A stretch of 64,000 nucleotides of DNA from Shinella sp. XGS7 (GTDB lineage Bacteria; Pseudomonadota; Gammaproteobacteria; Burkholderiales; Burkholderiaceae_C), in assembly GCF_020535565.1 (NCBI RefSeq), contig NZ_CP084758.1, positions 1,019,501 to 1,083,500 on the forward strand. Direction: 5' to 3'. A program made the translations under genes and the position numbers. The notes under the pieces are model-generated. The model had not been told where the DNA came from. It was given only the letters and a program-made list of their open reading frames with translations, and did not search any database. Of this stretch, positions 26,539 to 35,186 are shown one piece after another; positions within the stretch are counted from its first letter, which is position 1, and each line of letters opens with the position of its first letter.

Positions 26539-27233
26539 GAGCGGCTCCTCAGGCGGCGCACGCCGCCCAGCAGCGCGGCCAGGCCGGCGCTCCACAGGCC
26601 CAGGGTGCCGGGCTCGGGCACGGGGCTCACCTCGAAGCGCACCTCGCTGAGCATGGTGGCCGTGTCGCGGCGCAGCACCTGCAGCTGCAGGCTCTGGCCG
26701 ATGAAGCCGGCGGGCAGGTCCAGCACCGAGGCGAAGGGCGCGTCACCCGCGGGGTCCGCAATGTCGAAGCGCTGGCTGCGCCCGCCCACGGTCAGCACAA
26801 AGCCCAGGGGCGTGGCCACATTGCCATAGCCATTGGCATCGTCATGCCAGATGCTGACGCGGCGGAACTGCTGGGGCGTGGCGAAATGGAACGTGATGAC
26901 GGGGTCCAGCACCGCCCAGCCCACATAGGGGCCCGAGCCTTCCAGGTTCTCGGTCTGGTCCCAGCGCTGGGTGGCGATGAGGCCGTCCGTCAGATCGCCC
27001 AGACCGCCCGTGAGCGGCGCGAAGTCCTGGCGGGTGTTGCCGCTGCCACTGTAGGCCAGGTCCCAGTAGTTGAAGGAGCCCTCGTGGGCCACGCCATAGC
27101 CATTGGGCATGTCATAGCTGCTGGGGGTGGCCACGGTGAGGGCCTGGGCGGCCAGGCCGCTGCCTGCGAGCAGCAGGGCCAGACCGGTGGCCCGGAGGGC
27201 CGGGCGGTGGCCCGGTGGTGAACGGTGATGCAT
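26535..27233 (-). CDS. PEP-CTERM sorting-domain protein
   Basis: A 232-residue secreted protein with a signal peptide ending near GLAAQA and a C-terminal PEP-CTERM tail (VPEPGTLGLWSAGLAALLGG followed by VRRLRSRS). The central region (VITFHFATPQQFRRVSIWHD, LQLQVLRRDTATMLSEVRF) resembles the galactose-binding-like beta-sandwich common in such proteins, suggesting carbohydrate or matrix binding. It lies 100 bases after the Ser/Thr kinase gene on the same strand and is coupled to the next PEP-CTERM gene. The pair may be output of the sigma/kinase module. Confidence 0.85.
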   Translation of the reverse strand: MHHRSPPGHRPALRATGLALLLAGSGLAAQALTVATPSSYDMPNGYGVAHEGSFNYWDLAYSGSGNTRQDFAPLTGGLGDLTDGLIATQRWDQTENLEGSGPYVGWAVLDPVITFHFATPQQFRRVSIWHDDANGYGNVATPLGFVLTVGGRSQRFDIADPAGDAPFASVLDLPAGFIGQSLQLQVLRRDTATMLSEVRFEVSPVPEPGTLGLWSAGLAALLGGVRRLRSRS

Positions 27234-27333
27234 GAGCGCTTCTCCCTGGGTTGACGAGGGCCGGAGTCCGCCGGAATGGCGGTGGCTTCCGAGGGGACAT
27301 ACGCAATCGCAGGCCCCGTCCGGCCACGACGAA

Positions 27334-30288
27334 CTAGGGGGTGGTGCTGGCGAAGCGAGGCTGCTGCGCCTCGATGCCCTGGCGCAGATGCGGGGCCCAG
27401 CGCGGATGCCGGGCCAGGGTGGCCATGGCCGTGGCCTGCAGCGCGCGGGCCTGCGCCGTCTCGCCCAGGCTCAGCAGGCAGCCCGCCAGGCGCGAGCGGG
27501 CCAGGGCGAGCTTGGGGCTCTCGGGGTGCTGATCGTCCTCGGCCAGGCGCAGGGCGCGCTCGAACAGGGGGCGGGCCTGGTCCGGCCGGCCCAGGCCCTG
27601 CAGCACCCGCGCCAGCCGGGTCGCCAGCACATGCTCGGCCGCGCGCGAGCGCTGGGCCTCGGGCTGGGAGGCAATGCGGTCCCAGGCCGCCTGGGCCGGC
27701 GCCAGCTGGCCCTCGAAGCGGTCGCGCTGCAGGGCCAGAAAGGCCAGGTTGTGTCGTGCCTGGTCGCGCACCGAGCCGAAACTGCCGCCGCGCGCATCCG
27801 CCACATCGACCAGGCGGCGCAGGCGCTGCTCGGCCGCCTCGTAGCGGCCCCAGGCCATCTCCACCAGGGCCAGGCGGTTGTCGATGGAGGCCACGCCCAC
27901 ATGCGCCTCGCCGAACTGGGCGGCGCGGCGCTGTCGCGCCTCGCTCAGGCTCTGCATGGCGGCCTCGTACTGGCCCAGATCGAGCTGGCCGCGGCCCCGC
28001 ACCATCAGGGTCAGGGCCTCGCGGCGGCCGGGCTGGGCGGCGTCGAGCGCGGCGGCCTGCTGCAGGGCGGCCTCGGCAGCCTCGGGCTCGCCATGGTCCA
28101 GCAGGCTCTCGCCGCTGAAGGTCCAGGCATCGATCAGGCGCTCGGGCGAGACGCTGTCGGCATGCTGCTGCAGCACCCGGGCGGCGCGGCCCAGCAGGGG
28201 CGCAGCCTCCTGCGGCCGGCCGAAGACCGAGCGGGTGCGGCCCTGCTGCAGCTCCACCAGGGCCAGCAGCGGGTGATCGGGGCCCACGCGCGCGCGCAGC
28301 AGCTCGGCGCCGGCCTGAAAGGCCCGGTCCGCCTCCTGGGGGCGGCGCTGCAGGGCCAGCTCGTCGCCCAGCTGCTGGTGGGCCAGGGCCAGGGCGCCGA
28401 TATCGGCCTGGGGCACGCGCTGCCAGGCGGCCAGCGCGGCTTCATAGGCCTGCACCGCCTCGGCCGGCTGGCCGCGCAGGCTGTGCAGGCGCGCGCGCAC
28501 GGCCAGGGCCTGGGCCAGCGGCGTGGGCGGCATGCCGGGCCGGCGCGCCAGGGCCAGGGCGGCCTCGGCAGCGCGCTCGCCGGCCTCCAGCTGGCCGGTG
28601 GCCATCTCGGCGCGGGCGCGCAGCAGGGAGGCGCTCACGCGCAGGGCATCGGTCGTGGCGCCCGCCTGGCCGGCGAGCTGCTGCTCCGCCCGGTCCAGCG
28701 CGGCCGGCAGCTCGGCATAGCGGGCCAGGGCCACCAGGCTCTCGGCCAGGTCGAGCGCGGCCGCGGCCTGCTCCAGCGCTGGGGCACCCGCGGCCGCCAG
28801 GTCCTGCAGGCGCTGCTGGCGCAGGGGCAGGGCGGCGTCGGCCAGGCCCAGGCCCTGCACCACCCGGCCCACCACGCCTTGCAGATCGGCGCGCAGGCCG
28901 GCCTCGGCCGGCGGGCGCTGGCTCAGCTCGCGGGCGCTGCGGCGCAACCAGGCTTCCACGCTCTGGGCGCGGCGGAAAGCGGCATCGTCGGCGTCCAGGG
29001 CCTGGGTCTCGAAGAGGCTGGCCAGATAGTCGCGGCTGGCCTGGGCCCGGGCCGCGGCCTCGCGCGCCCGCTCGGCCTGCCACAGGGCCAGGCCCAGGCC
29101 GCCGCCCAGGGCCAGCATCACCGCGCCGGCCGCGGCCACCGGCCAGCGGTAGCGGCGCAGGGCCCGGGCCGGCGCGTGCCAGCGCTCGCTGCGCCGAGCC
29201 TGCAGGGCGCGGCCCTCCAGATGGCGGCGAATATCTTCGGCAAAGGCCTCGGCCGTGGCGTAGCGCGCTGCGGGATCGGGCGCCATGGCCTGGGCCACGA
29301 TGGCATCCAGATCGCCGGCCAGGGCGCGCCGCCGCGCCGCCGGGGCCTGGCGGCTGGGCGGGGGCACGCTCAGCGTGGCCAGCTGCTGCTCGAGCGGCGT
29401 GGGCGAGCGGCTGTCCAGGCGGTAGGGGCGCTGGCCGCTGAGCAGCTCGTAGAGCACCACGCCCAGGGCATAGACGTCGGAGCTCACCGCCAGGGGCTGG
29501 CCGGCCAGCTGCTCGGGTGAGGCCACATCGGGGGTCAGGGCTTGCGTGCCGGGCTCGGCCGCGTCCAGCAGGCGGGCGATGCCGAAGTCCAGTAGCTTCA
29601 CCTGGCCGCTCTCGTCCACCAGGATGTTGCCGGGCTTGAGGTCGCGGTGGATGACCAGGCGGCTGTGGGCGAAGGCCACGGCCGCGAGCACCTGCAGAAA
29701 GAGCGGCAGCACCCGGGCCGTCGACCAGGGCTGGCGCGCCACCCAGTGGTTGATGGGCTCGCCGCGCACCTGCTCCATGGCCAGATAGGGCTGGCCCTCG
29801 GGGCTGAGGCCGGCGTCGTAGAGCCGCGCGATATGCGGGTGCTCCAGCGCGGCCAGCAGATCGCGCTCGTTGACGAAGCGCTCGCGCATGCGCTCCGGCG
29901 CTTCCAGCTGGCGCAGCGGCAGCTTCAGAGCCACGCGGCGCAGCACGCCGCGGGTCTGCTCGGCGGCCCAGACCACGGACATGCCGCCCTCGCCCAGCGG
30001 CGCCAGCAGGCGGTAGTCGGCAATGCAGTCGCCGGCGCGCAGAGGCGTGGCGCGCTGGGCGGCCAGGGCCTGCTGCAGCAGGGCGGTGGGCGGGCCGTCG
30101 AGCGCGGTGCCCTGCTCATGCGCCTGCAGCAGGGCCTGCAGCGGCGCCAGCAGCTCGGGCTCGGCGGCGGCCAGGGCCTGCAGGCGGGCGGCGCGCTCGG
30201 CCGCGGGTAGGGGCGCCAGGGCGTCGAACTGCGCGGAGAGGCGCGGCCAGAGCTCGGGCGGGATCTGTGGCGCGCGGGGGCGGCTCAT
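27334..30288 (-). CDS. membrane serine/threonine protein kinase with TPR-repeat sensor region
   Basis: A 984-residue Hanks-type kinase. The P-loop LGEGGMSVVWAAE is at residues 98-110, the catalytic lysine follows in RVALKLPL, the catalytic loop VIHRDLKPGNIL is near residue 220, and DFGIARLLD near 240. It is followed by a predicted membrane helix near residue 405 (WPVAAAGAVMLALGGGLGLA) and about 560 residues of Ala/Leu-rich helical TPR-like repeats, probably outside the membrane. The start at ATG 30286-30288 is 8 bases after the sigma-factor gene. This ECF-sigma plus kinase pairing is recurrent in Burkholderiales, and the kinase probably controls the sigma factor. Confidence 0.92.
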   Translation of the reverse strand: MSRPRAPQIPPELWPRLSAQFDALAPLPAAERAARLQALAAAEPELLAPLQALLQAHEQGTALDGPPTALLQQALAAQRATPLRAGDCIADYRLLAPLGEGGMSVVWAAEQTRGVLRRVALKLPLRQLEAPERMRERFVNERDLLAALEHPHIARLYDAGLSPEGQPYLAMEQVRGEPINHWVARQPWSTARVLPLFLQVLAAVAFAHSRLVIHRDLKPGNILVDESGQVKLLDFGIARLLDAAEPGTQALTPDVASPEQLAGQPLAVSSDVYALGVVLYELLSGQRPYRLDSRSPTPLEQQLATLSVPPPSRQAPAARRRALAGDLDAIVAQAMAPDPAARYATAEAFAEDIRRHLEGRALQARRSERWHAPARALRRYRWPVAAAGAVMLALGGGLGLALWQAERAREAAARAQASRDYLASLFETQALDADDAAFRRAQSVEAWLRRSARELSQRPPAEAGLRADLQGVVGRVVQGLGLADAALPLRQQRLQDLAAAGAPALEQAAAALDLAESLVALARYAELPAALDRAEQQLAGQAGATTDALRVSASLLRARAEMATGQLEAGERAAEAALALARRPGMPPTPLAQALAVRARLHSLRGQPAEAVQAYEAALAAWQRVPQADIGALALAHQQLGDELALQRRPQEADRAFQAGAELLRARVGPDHPLLALVELQQGRTRSVFGRPQEAAPLLGRAARVLQQHADSVSPERLIDAWTFSGESLLDHGEPEAAEAALQQAAALDAAQPGRREALTLMVRGRGQLDLGQYEAAMQSLSEARQRRAAQFGEAHVGVASIDNRLALVEMAWGRYEAAEQRLRRLVDVADARGGSFGSVRDQARHNLAFLALQRDRFEGQLAPAQAAWDRIASQPEAQRSRAAEHVLATRLARVLQGLGRPDQARPLFERALRLAEDDQHPESPKLALARSRLAGCLLSLGETAQARALQATAMATLARHPRWAPHLRQGIEAQQPRFASTTP

Positions 30289-30296
30289 GGACGCTC

Positions 30297-30884
30297 CTAG
30301 CGCAGGGCCAGCAGCAAAAAGGCGCGCGCCTTGTCCCACTGGCGGCGCACGGCGCGTTCATGTGTGCCCAGCACCGCGGCGATCTCGGCATCGGTATAGC
30401 CGCCGTAAAAGCGCAGCTCCACCAGCTCGGCCAGGGCCGGATCCAGGCGCTGCAGGGCCTGCAGGGCTTCGTCCAGGGCGGCGATGTCTTCGTGGGCGGC
30501 GGGGGCGGGCGTGTCCTGCAGCAGGCTGTCCAGGCTGAGCTTTTCCTGGTCGCCACCGCGGCGCTGCGCCTGGGCGCGACGCACAAAGTCCACCACGATA
30601 TGGCGCATGGCCTTGGCCGCATAGGCATAGAAGTGGCGGCGGCTCTCCAGCGCCACCGGCGCGCCGGCCACAAAGCGCAGAAAGCTCTCGTGCACCAGGG
30701 CCTCGGTGTCCAGCAGGGTGGGGGCCTGATGCACGCGCAGGCGCGAGCGGGCGATCTTGAGCAGCTCGGGGTAGAGCAGACGGTAGGCCGCGTCGGCCGC
30801 GGCGGGGTCGCCGGCCTGGGCGCTGTGCAGCAGGCGGGTCAGGGCCGGGGTATCGGCGGCGCTGGGGGGCGCGCTCGGGCTCAT
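30297..30884 (-). CDS. ECF-type RNA polymerase sigma factor paired with a Ser/Thr kinase
   Basis: A 195-residue sigma factor of the Sigma70_ECF (PF07638-like) group. Region 2 reads LYPELLKIARSRLRVHQ, HESFLRFVAG and AYAAKAMRHIVVDFVRRAQA. Region 4 is LAELVELRFYGGYTDAEIAA followed by VLGTHERAVRRQWDKARAFL. No anti-sigma gene is adjacent; instead a Ser/Thr kinase gene follows 8 bases downstream, so activity is probably set by phosphorylation. The ATG at 30882-30884 gives a normal N-terminus; an in-frame start at 30938 is unlikely. Its targets may include the PEP-CTERM genes further down. Confidence 0.9.
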   Translation of the reverse strand: MSPSAPPSAADTPALTRLLHSAQAGDPAAADAAYRLLYPELLKIARSRLRVHQAPTLLDTEALVHESFLRFVAGAPVALESRRHFYAYAAKAMRHIVVDFVRRAQAQRRGGDQEKLSLDSLLQDTPAPAAHEDIAALDEALQALQRLDPALAELVELRFYGGYTDAEIAAVLGTHERAVRRQWDKARAFLLLALR

Positions 30885-30941
30885 GGTCTGGCTCCCTCGG
30901 GCCGGCCGCATGGCGCGGCGGAGTGGCCGTTTTATCACGCC

Positions 30942-31558
30942 CTAGACCACAAAGGGCCGCACCCGCTCCATCAGCTGCCGGACGTGATCGGGCTTCTCAC
31001 CCACCGGGGCCAGCTCCTGCAGCGCAGCGCGCGTGGCGGCCTCGCCGGCGCGGCGCCACATCACCCAGGTGGCCAGATAGGGCGCGGCCAGGGCGCCGCC
31101 GGCCGTGGCCACCGGGCCTGGGCATGGAAGGGCTCCTCGTCCAGCACGCGCACGCCGGCCTCCACCACCCAGGGCTTGCTGGTCGCATCGGTGCAGGCCG
31201 GCTGCTCGCCCAGCAGGCCCAGGCGCGCCAGCAGCAGCACGCCCGAGCCCTGGGCCCCCAGCAGCTGACGCGTGGGATCCAGCTGCAGGCGGTCCAGCAG
31301 GGCGGCGTTCTCCGCGATGGCCCGGCTGTAGAGGCCGGCGCCGAAAAGCACGACCTCGGCCTCATTAGCCCATTCCAGCGGCCGGCCCAGCTGCACCGTG
31401 ACCCCGTTCATCGAGGTGGCGGCATGGGTCGGCCCGCAGAGCTCGGCCCTGAAGCCCTGGGCGCGCAGCTGGTTGAGCAGGCCCAGCAGCAGGAAGCTGT
31501 CCAGCTCCATGAAGCCGTCGAAGCAGGGCAGGGCGATGCGGGTGGTGTCCAGGCTCAC
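30942..31558 (-). pseudogene. DJ-1/PfpI (GATase1-like) family protein, frameshifted
   Basis: From a GTG start at 31556-31558 the frame reads IALPCFDGFMELDSFLLLGL and a nucleophile-elbow region LLGAQGSGVLLLARLGLLG, as in DJ-1/PfpI proteins (Ser rather than Cys at the elbow). It loses the frame after DEEPFHAQ near 31117. Adding one base at 31116-31118 restores GPVATAGGALAAPYLATWVM and continues to the stop at 30942-30944, giving 205 residues, a normal family length. As read, the frame ends at 31061. A sequencing error is plausible. It follows ppk2 by 36 bases on the same strand. Confidence 0.75.
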
Positions 31559-31594
31559 GATGCGCTCCCTGTGGCCGGGCCTGCCGGCCGTTCC

Positions 31595-32443
31595 TCAGTC
31601 CACCCGCAGATTCTGCAGGGCGGGATCGCCCGGCGGGTAGCGCAGGTCCAGGGCCTGCAGTTGCTCCCTCAGCAGACGGGCGATCATCAGATTGCGATGG
31701 GTCTTGGAATCGGCCGGCACGATATGCCAGGGCGCCCAGGGGCTGGCCGTGGCGGCGATGGCCTGCTCGTAGGCGGTCTGGTACGCGTCCCAGCGCTGGC
31801 GTGTGGCCAGGTCCGAGGCCTGGAATTTCCAGTGCTTGGCCGGATCGTCCAGGCGCTCCTGCAGGCGCTGGCGCTGCTCCTCTTTCGAGATGTGCAGCAT
31901 GCACTTGAGGATCACGGTGCCGGTCTCGGCCAGCAGGCGCTCGAAGTCGCGGATCTGGGCGTAGCGCTGGGCGGTCTGGCGCGCGTCGATCCAGCCCTCC
32001 ACCACGGGCACCAGCACATCCTCGTAATGGCTGCGGTTGAAGACCACGATCTCGCCCGCGGCCGGCACCTGGCGGTGGATGCGCCAGAGGTAGTCGTGAT
32101 CGCGCTCCTCGGCGCTGGGCGCCTTCCAGCCCACGGCGCGCACGCCCAGCGGGCTGATGCGGCCGAAGACGCCGCGCAGCGTGCCGTCCTTGCCGCTGGT
32201 GTCCAGGCCTTGCAGCACCACCAGCAGCTTGTAGCGCCGGTCGGCGTAGAAGAGGTTCTGCAGCCCGTCCAGCTCCTGGGCCAGGGCCTCCACGGCGGCC
32301 TTGTCCGCGGCCTTGTCACCGCTGGAGCAGGGTTTGGCACCGGGATCGTAGTCAGCCAGGCTCAGCCCGGCATGCGCCTCGCTCAGGCGGTAGTGACTCA
32401 GAGGCGCATTCTTGCGGGGGGCGCCGGGCTTGTCGTCGGGCAT
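31595..32443 (-). CDS. ppk2: PPK2-family polyphosphate:nucleotide phosphotransferase
   Basis: A 282-residue cytosolic enzyme. Walker A VLQGLDTSGKDGTLRGVF is near residue 76, and the lid/Walker B region FNRSHYEDVLVPVV near residue 135, both diagnostic of PPK2. It transfers phosphate between polyphosphate and nucleotides; which nucleotide is favoured cannot be read from sequence. The ATG at 32441-32443 was chosen because the conserved protein begins there; the frame extends upstream into the permease gene without meaning. It overlaps the 3' end of the ABC-2 permease by 46 bases. Confidence 0.93.
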   Translation of the reverse strand: MPDDKPGAPRKNAPLSHYRLSEAHAGLSLADYDPGAKPCSSGDKAADKAAVEALAQELDGLQNLFYADRRYKLLVVLQGLDTSGKDGTLRGVFGRISPLGVRAVGWKAPSAEERDHDYLWRIHRQVPAAGEIVVFNRSHYEDVLVPVVEGWIDARQTAQRYAQIRDFERLLAETGTVILKCMLHISKEEQRQRLQERLDDPAKHWKFQASDLATRQRWDAYQTAYEQAIAATASPWAPWHIVPADSKTHRNLMIARLLREQLQALDLRYPPGDPALQNLRVD

Positions 32444-33594
32444 GGGGACCACTCCTTGGGCGCAGGATAACGCTGGCGGTGTGCGATGGCCCCCGCCGCC
32501 AGCAGGCTGTAGCCCAGGGCCTGCAGGCTCAGGGCCAGCAGCTGGGGCTGCACCGCCTGCAGCGGCGCGTCCATCTGGTTCAGGCGCAGCAGGGCCTGGA
32601 TGCCGGGCACGGCCGGTATGGCCTCGCCCAGCCACCACAGCGGCGCCGGCAGGGCCTCGCGCGGCCAGGAGAAACCGGCCAGGAAGGCGATGGGCAGGGA
32701 GGTGGCCAGCAGCAGGGCCATGGCGCGCTCGCGGTCGGCCAGCAGGGCGCCCAGGGCCAGGCCGATGGCCGCACTGGCCCAGAGCAGCAGGGCCAGGGCC
32801 AGGGCGGTGCCGGCCGGATTGCCGCCATGGGCATAGCCGAAGAAGGGAAAGATCAGGCCGTAGAACCAGGCCGTACCCACGCCGCCCAGGCTGGCCAGGG
32901 CCAGCAGGCGCGCGCTCCAGGGGCCGATGCCTTCGGCCGGGCCGGGGCGCTCGAAGCGGTGGCCCACCCACATGGCCACCCCGATCAGCAGCAGCTGCTG
33001 GATGATGAGCACGGCCACCGCCGGCACCACGGCGCTGCCATAGCCCTCATGCGGGTTGTACAGGGCGGCCAGCTCCACGTTCAGCGGGCTGCGGCTGGCC
33101 TGGGCCTGCCGGGGCGACTGGCCGCCGGCCTGCAGCTGGCGCAGCTCGATGCCGGCCGAGGCCGTGCCCAACACCTCGGCAAAGCCCTGCAGCACGATCT
33201 TGTTGGGCAGGAAGTAGGCGCCGTCGGCCAGCACCGGCACGACCTGACCCCGGCCGCGCGCCGCCTCGCGCTTGAGTCCGGCGGGCAGCAGGGCGTAGCC
33301 GCGGATCTCGCCGGCTTCCAGGGCCGCGCGGGCCTGGCCCTCGTCGCCGGTGAGCAGGCGCAGCTCCAGGCGCGGGCTGGCCTGCACAAAGCGCTGGATC
33401 TGGCGCGAGAGGCCGCTGTGGTCCTGATCCACCAGGGCCACGGGCACGCGCTGCAGCTGCTCGGTGCTGTAGGGCCAGGGGTAGAAGAAGGAGTAGATCA
33501 GCGGCGCGATCAGCAGCATCAGCAGCACGCCGGCATCGCCCAGCACGGCGTGCCAGGTGGCGAGGATTTCGCGCAGCCACGTCTTTGCGTTCAT
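32398..33594 (-). CDS. ABC-2-type transporter permease (YhhJ/ABC2_membrane_3-like)
   Basis: A 398-residue inner-membrane protein. One N-terminal helix (LLMLLIAPLIYSFFYPW) is followed by a large periplasmic domain starting VPVALVDQDHSGLSRQIQRF, then five or six C-terminal helices. This is the topology of the permeases in HlyD-dependent ABC exporters. It has no nucleotide-binding domain. A paralogue lies upstream at 33947-35113, and they presumably form a heterodimer. The last 15 or so residues run into the ppk2 start. The start is ATG 33592-33594. Confidence 0.88.
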   Translation of the reverse strand: MNAKTWLREILATWHAVLGDAGVLLMLLIAPLIYSFFYPWPYSTEQLQRVPVALVDQDHSGLSRQIQRFVQASPRLELRLLTGDEGQARAALEAGEIRGYALLPAGLKREAARGRGQVVPVLADGAYFLPNKIVLQGFAEVLGTASAGIELRQLQAGGQSPRQAQASRSPLNVELAALYNPHEGYGSAVVPAVAVLIIQQLLLIGVAMWVGHRFERPGPAEGIGPWSARLLALASLGGVGTAWFYGLIFPFFGYAHGGNPAGTALALALLLWASAAIGLALGALLADRERAMALLLATSLPIAFLAGFSWPREALPAPLWWLGEAIPAVPGIQALLRLNQMDAPLQAVQPQLLALSLQALGYSLLAAGAIAHRQRYPAPKEWSPCPTTSPAPPARMRL

Positions 33595-33604
33595 GGCAAC
33601 GTGC

Positions 33605-33900
33605 TCATGAAATTGGGGCCACAGATTGGCGCCTGGACGTGTTCGGCGCCGAGTGGGTGTGCGCCGGGACGCGGGCGGGCGCAATGGCTCCGTGTCCCCC
33701 GGGCCGCAAGCGGCCCTCCTCCTTGACCTGCGCCATTGCGCCCACCCGCATCCCGGCTTGTCCACCGCAAGTTGCTTGCGCAGAAACACCGGTGCAGCGC
33801 CAAGCGGGAGGGTGGGTGGGCCTGATGCGGAGGTAAAGGAGGAGGCCGCGAAGCGGCCGGGGGACACGGAGCAGCAGGTCCGCCTGCCCTCCCGCGACCC
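33605..33900. repeat. structured intergenic element with nested inverted repeats
   Basis: The 352-base gap between the two permease genes (33595-33946) holds no credible gene. An outer inverted repeat pairs 33688-33724 with 33836-33871 (about 36 bp, roughly 90% matching by eye). Each arm contains its own GGCCGC..GCGGCC hairpin. A second inverted repeat pairs 33671-33688 (GCGGGCGGGCGCAATGGC) with 33730-33749. Similar palindromic spacers recur in Burkholderiales genomes, as far as I recall. No terminal direct repeats or transposase are seen. It interrupts an otherwise tightly packed operon. Confidence 0.65.
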
Positions 33901-33946
33901 GCCCTTCGGTGGCCTGTTTCTGCCGATGGTGCATCAAGCCAGGCAC

Positions 33947-35113
33947 TCATCGCTTGCCCCAGGCTCGCGGATCGGCCGCCACGGCCGGCAGGCGCCAGGC
34001 GGCGAGGGCCAGCAGGGCCAGGCTGGCGGCGGCCAGCAGACTCATCAGGGGCAGGGCGCGCGTGGCGGGCCAGCCCTGCTGCAACAGGCCCACCTGGGCT
34101 TGCAGCACCCAGGTCAGGGGCAGGGCCTCGGCCCAGAGCCGGGCGCCCTCGGGCATGGCCATCAGGGGGAAGCCCAGGCCCGAGAAGGCAAAGGCCGGCG
34201 CGGTGATGAAGCCGGCGGCGGAAAGCGCCAGGCGCAGCGAGCTGGCCAGCAGGGCCACGGCCGCGCCCAGGGCCAGGTAGAGGGCCAGCATCAGGCCGTG
34301 CAGGGCCAGCAGGGCCGGGGCTTGGCCGGGCTGCAGCAGGCCCAGGGAGGCCAGGGCCAGCAGGATGATGCCGTCCACCGCCAGCAGCAGGCCCCAGGCC
34401 GGTGCCAGCTTGCCCAGCAGGGCGGGCCAGGCGCGGCCGCTGGCTGCGGCCAGCCAGTCGGGCGCCGTGGCCTCGCGCAGCTCGCGGCCCGCGCTCCAGG
34501 CGCCGGCCACCATGGCCAGCAGATGCAGCAGAGCGGGCATCAGGGCCGTGGCCAGGAACTGCTGGTAGTTGAGACCCGGGTTGTAGGCTGAGGCCAGGCC
34601 GGCGCGCAGGGGCTCGAAGCCGCGCGCCGCGGCCAGGGCGGGCTGGCCGCGCTTCTCGCGCGCCAGGATCTCGATGCCGGCGCTCAGCGTGCCCACGGCG
34701 CCACGCACCTCTTTCTGGATCAGGCCCGAGTGGGTGCTGAACTGCGCGTTGTGCAGCAGGCTCACCTGGGCGGCGCGGCCGCTCTTGATCTCGCGCGCCA
34801 GGCCCGGGCGTATCACCAGCACCGCGTAGACGCGGCCGGCGCGCAGGGCCTCGCGGGCCTGGGCCTCGTCGCTCAGGGGCGCGCCCAGGGCCAGGCCCGG
34901 GGCGGCATCGAGCAGGCGCTGCAGCTGGCGCGAGAGGCCGCTGTGGTCCTGGTCCAGCACGGCCACGGGCAGGCGGGTGGCCAGGCCGGCCGAGAAGGTC
35001 CAGAGCATCAGCAGGCCCAGGGCCAGGGGGAAGAGGCTGAGCAGCAGCAGGTCCAGCGGCGCGGCGCGCAGGCGCGCCCACTCACGCCGCCAGCTGCCGG
35101 TCCAGGCGCTCAT
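33947..35113 (-). CDS. ABC-2-type transporter permease, paralogue of the downstream permease
   Basis: A 388-residue inner-membrane protein with the same plan as the gene at 32398: helix LLLLSLFPLALGLLMLW, periplasmic domain beginning LPVAVLDQDHSGLSRQLQRL, and about six C-terminal helices. The shared VALVDQDHSGLSRQ-type motif shows the two permeases arose by duplication. The gene lies after hlyD and tolC on the same strand. No ATP-binding protein is encoded between or next to them. Substrate unknown; such systems export drugs, lipids or secondary metabolites. Confidence 0.88.
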   Translation of the reverse strand: MSAWTGSWRREWARLRAAPLDLLLLSLFPLALGLLMLWTFSAGLATRLPVAVLDQDHSGLSRQLQRLLDAAPGLALGAPLSDEAQAREALRAGRVYAVLVIRPGLAREIKSGRAAQVSLLHNAQFSTHSGLIQKEVRGAVGTLSAGIEILAREKRGQPALAAARGFEPLRAGLASAYNPGLNYQQFLATALMPALLHLLAMVAGAWSAGRELREATAPDWLAAASGRAWPALLGKLAPAWGLLLAVDGIILLALASLGLLQPGQAPALLALHGLMLALYLALGAAVALLASSLRLALSAAGFITAPAFAFSGLGFPLMAMPEGARLWAEALPLTWVLQAQVGLLQQGWPATRALPLMSLLAAASLALLALAAWRLPAVAADPRAWGKR

Positions 35114-35186
35114 GACGGCACCCTGGGGCCTGCGGCCCGTCCCGCCGGGCGGGAGCGAGCGTGCTGGGGGCGGCCCGGCGCAGCGC

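Noticed and set aside
27232-29520. A 762-codon open frame on the plus strand opposite the Ser/Thr kinase.
   Set aside because: Antisense shadow of the kinase TPR region, rich in Gly, Ala, Gln and Arg, with no domain, start signal or neighbour logic.
33605-33946. A 113-codon minus-strand frame within the spacer between the two permease genes.
   Set aside because: The region is explained by nested inverted repeats, and the translation has no domain and an unlikely composition. I recall similar false proteins arising from the same repeat in related genomes.
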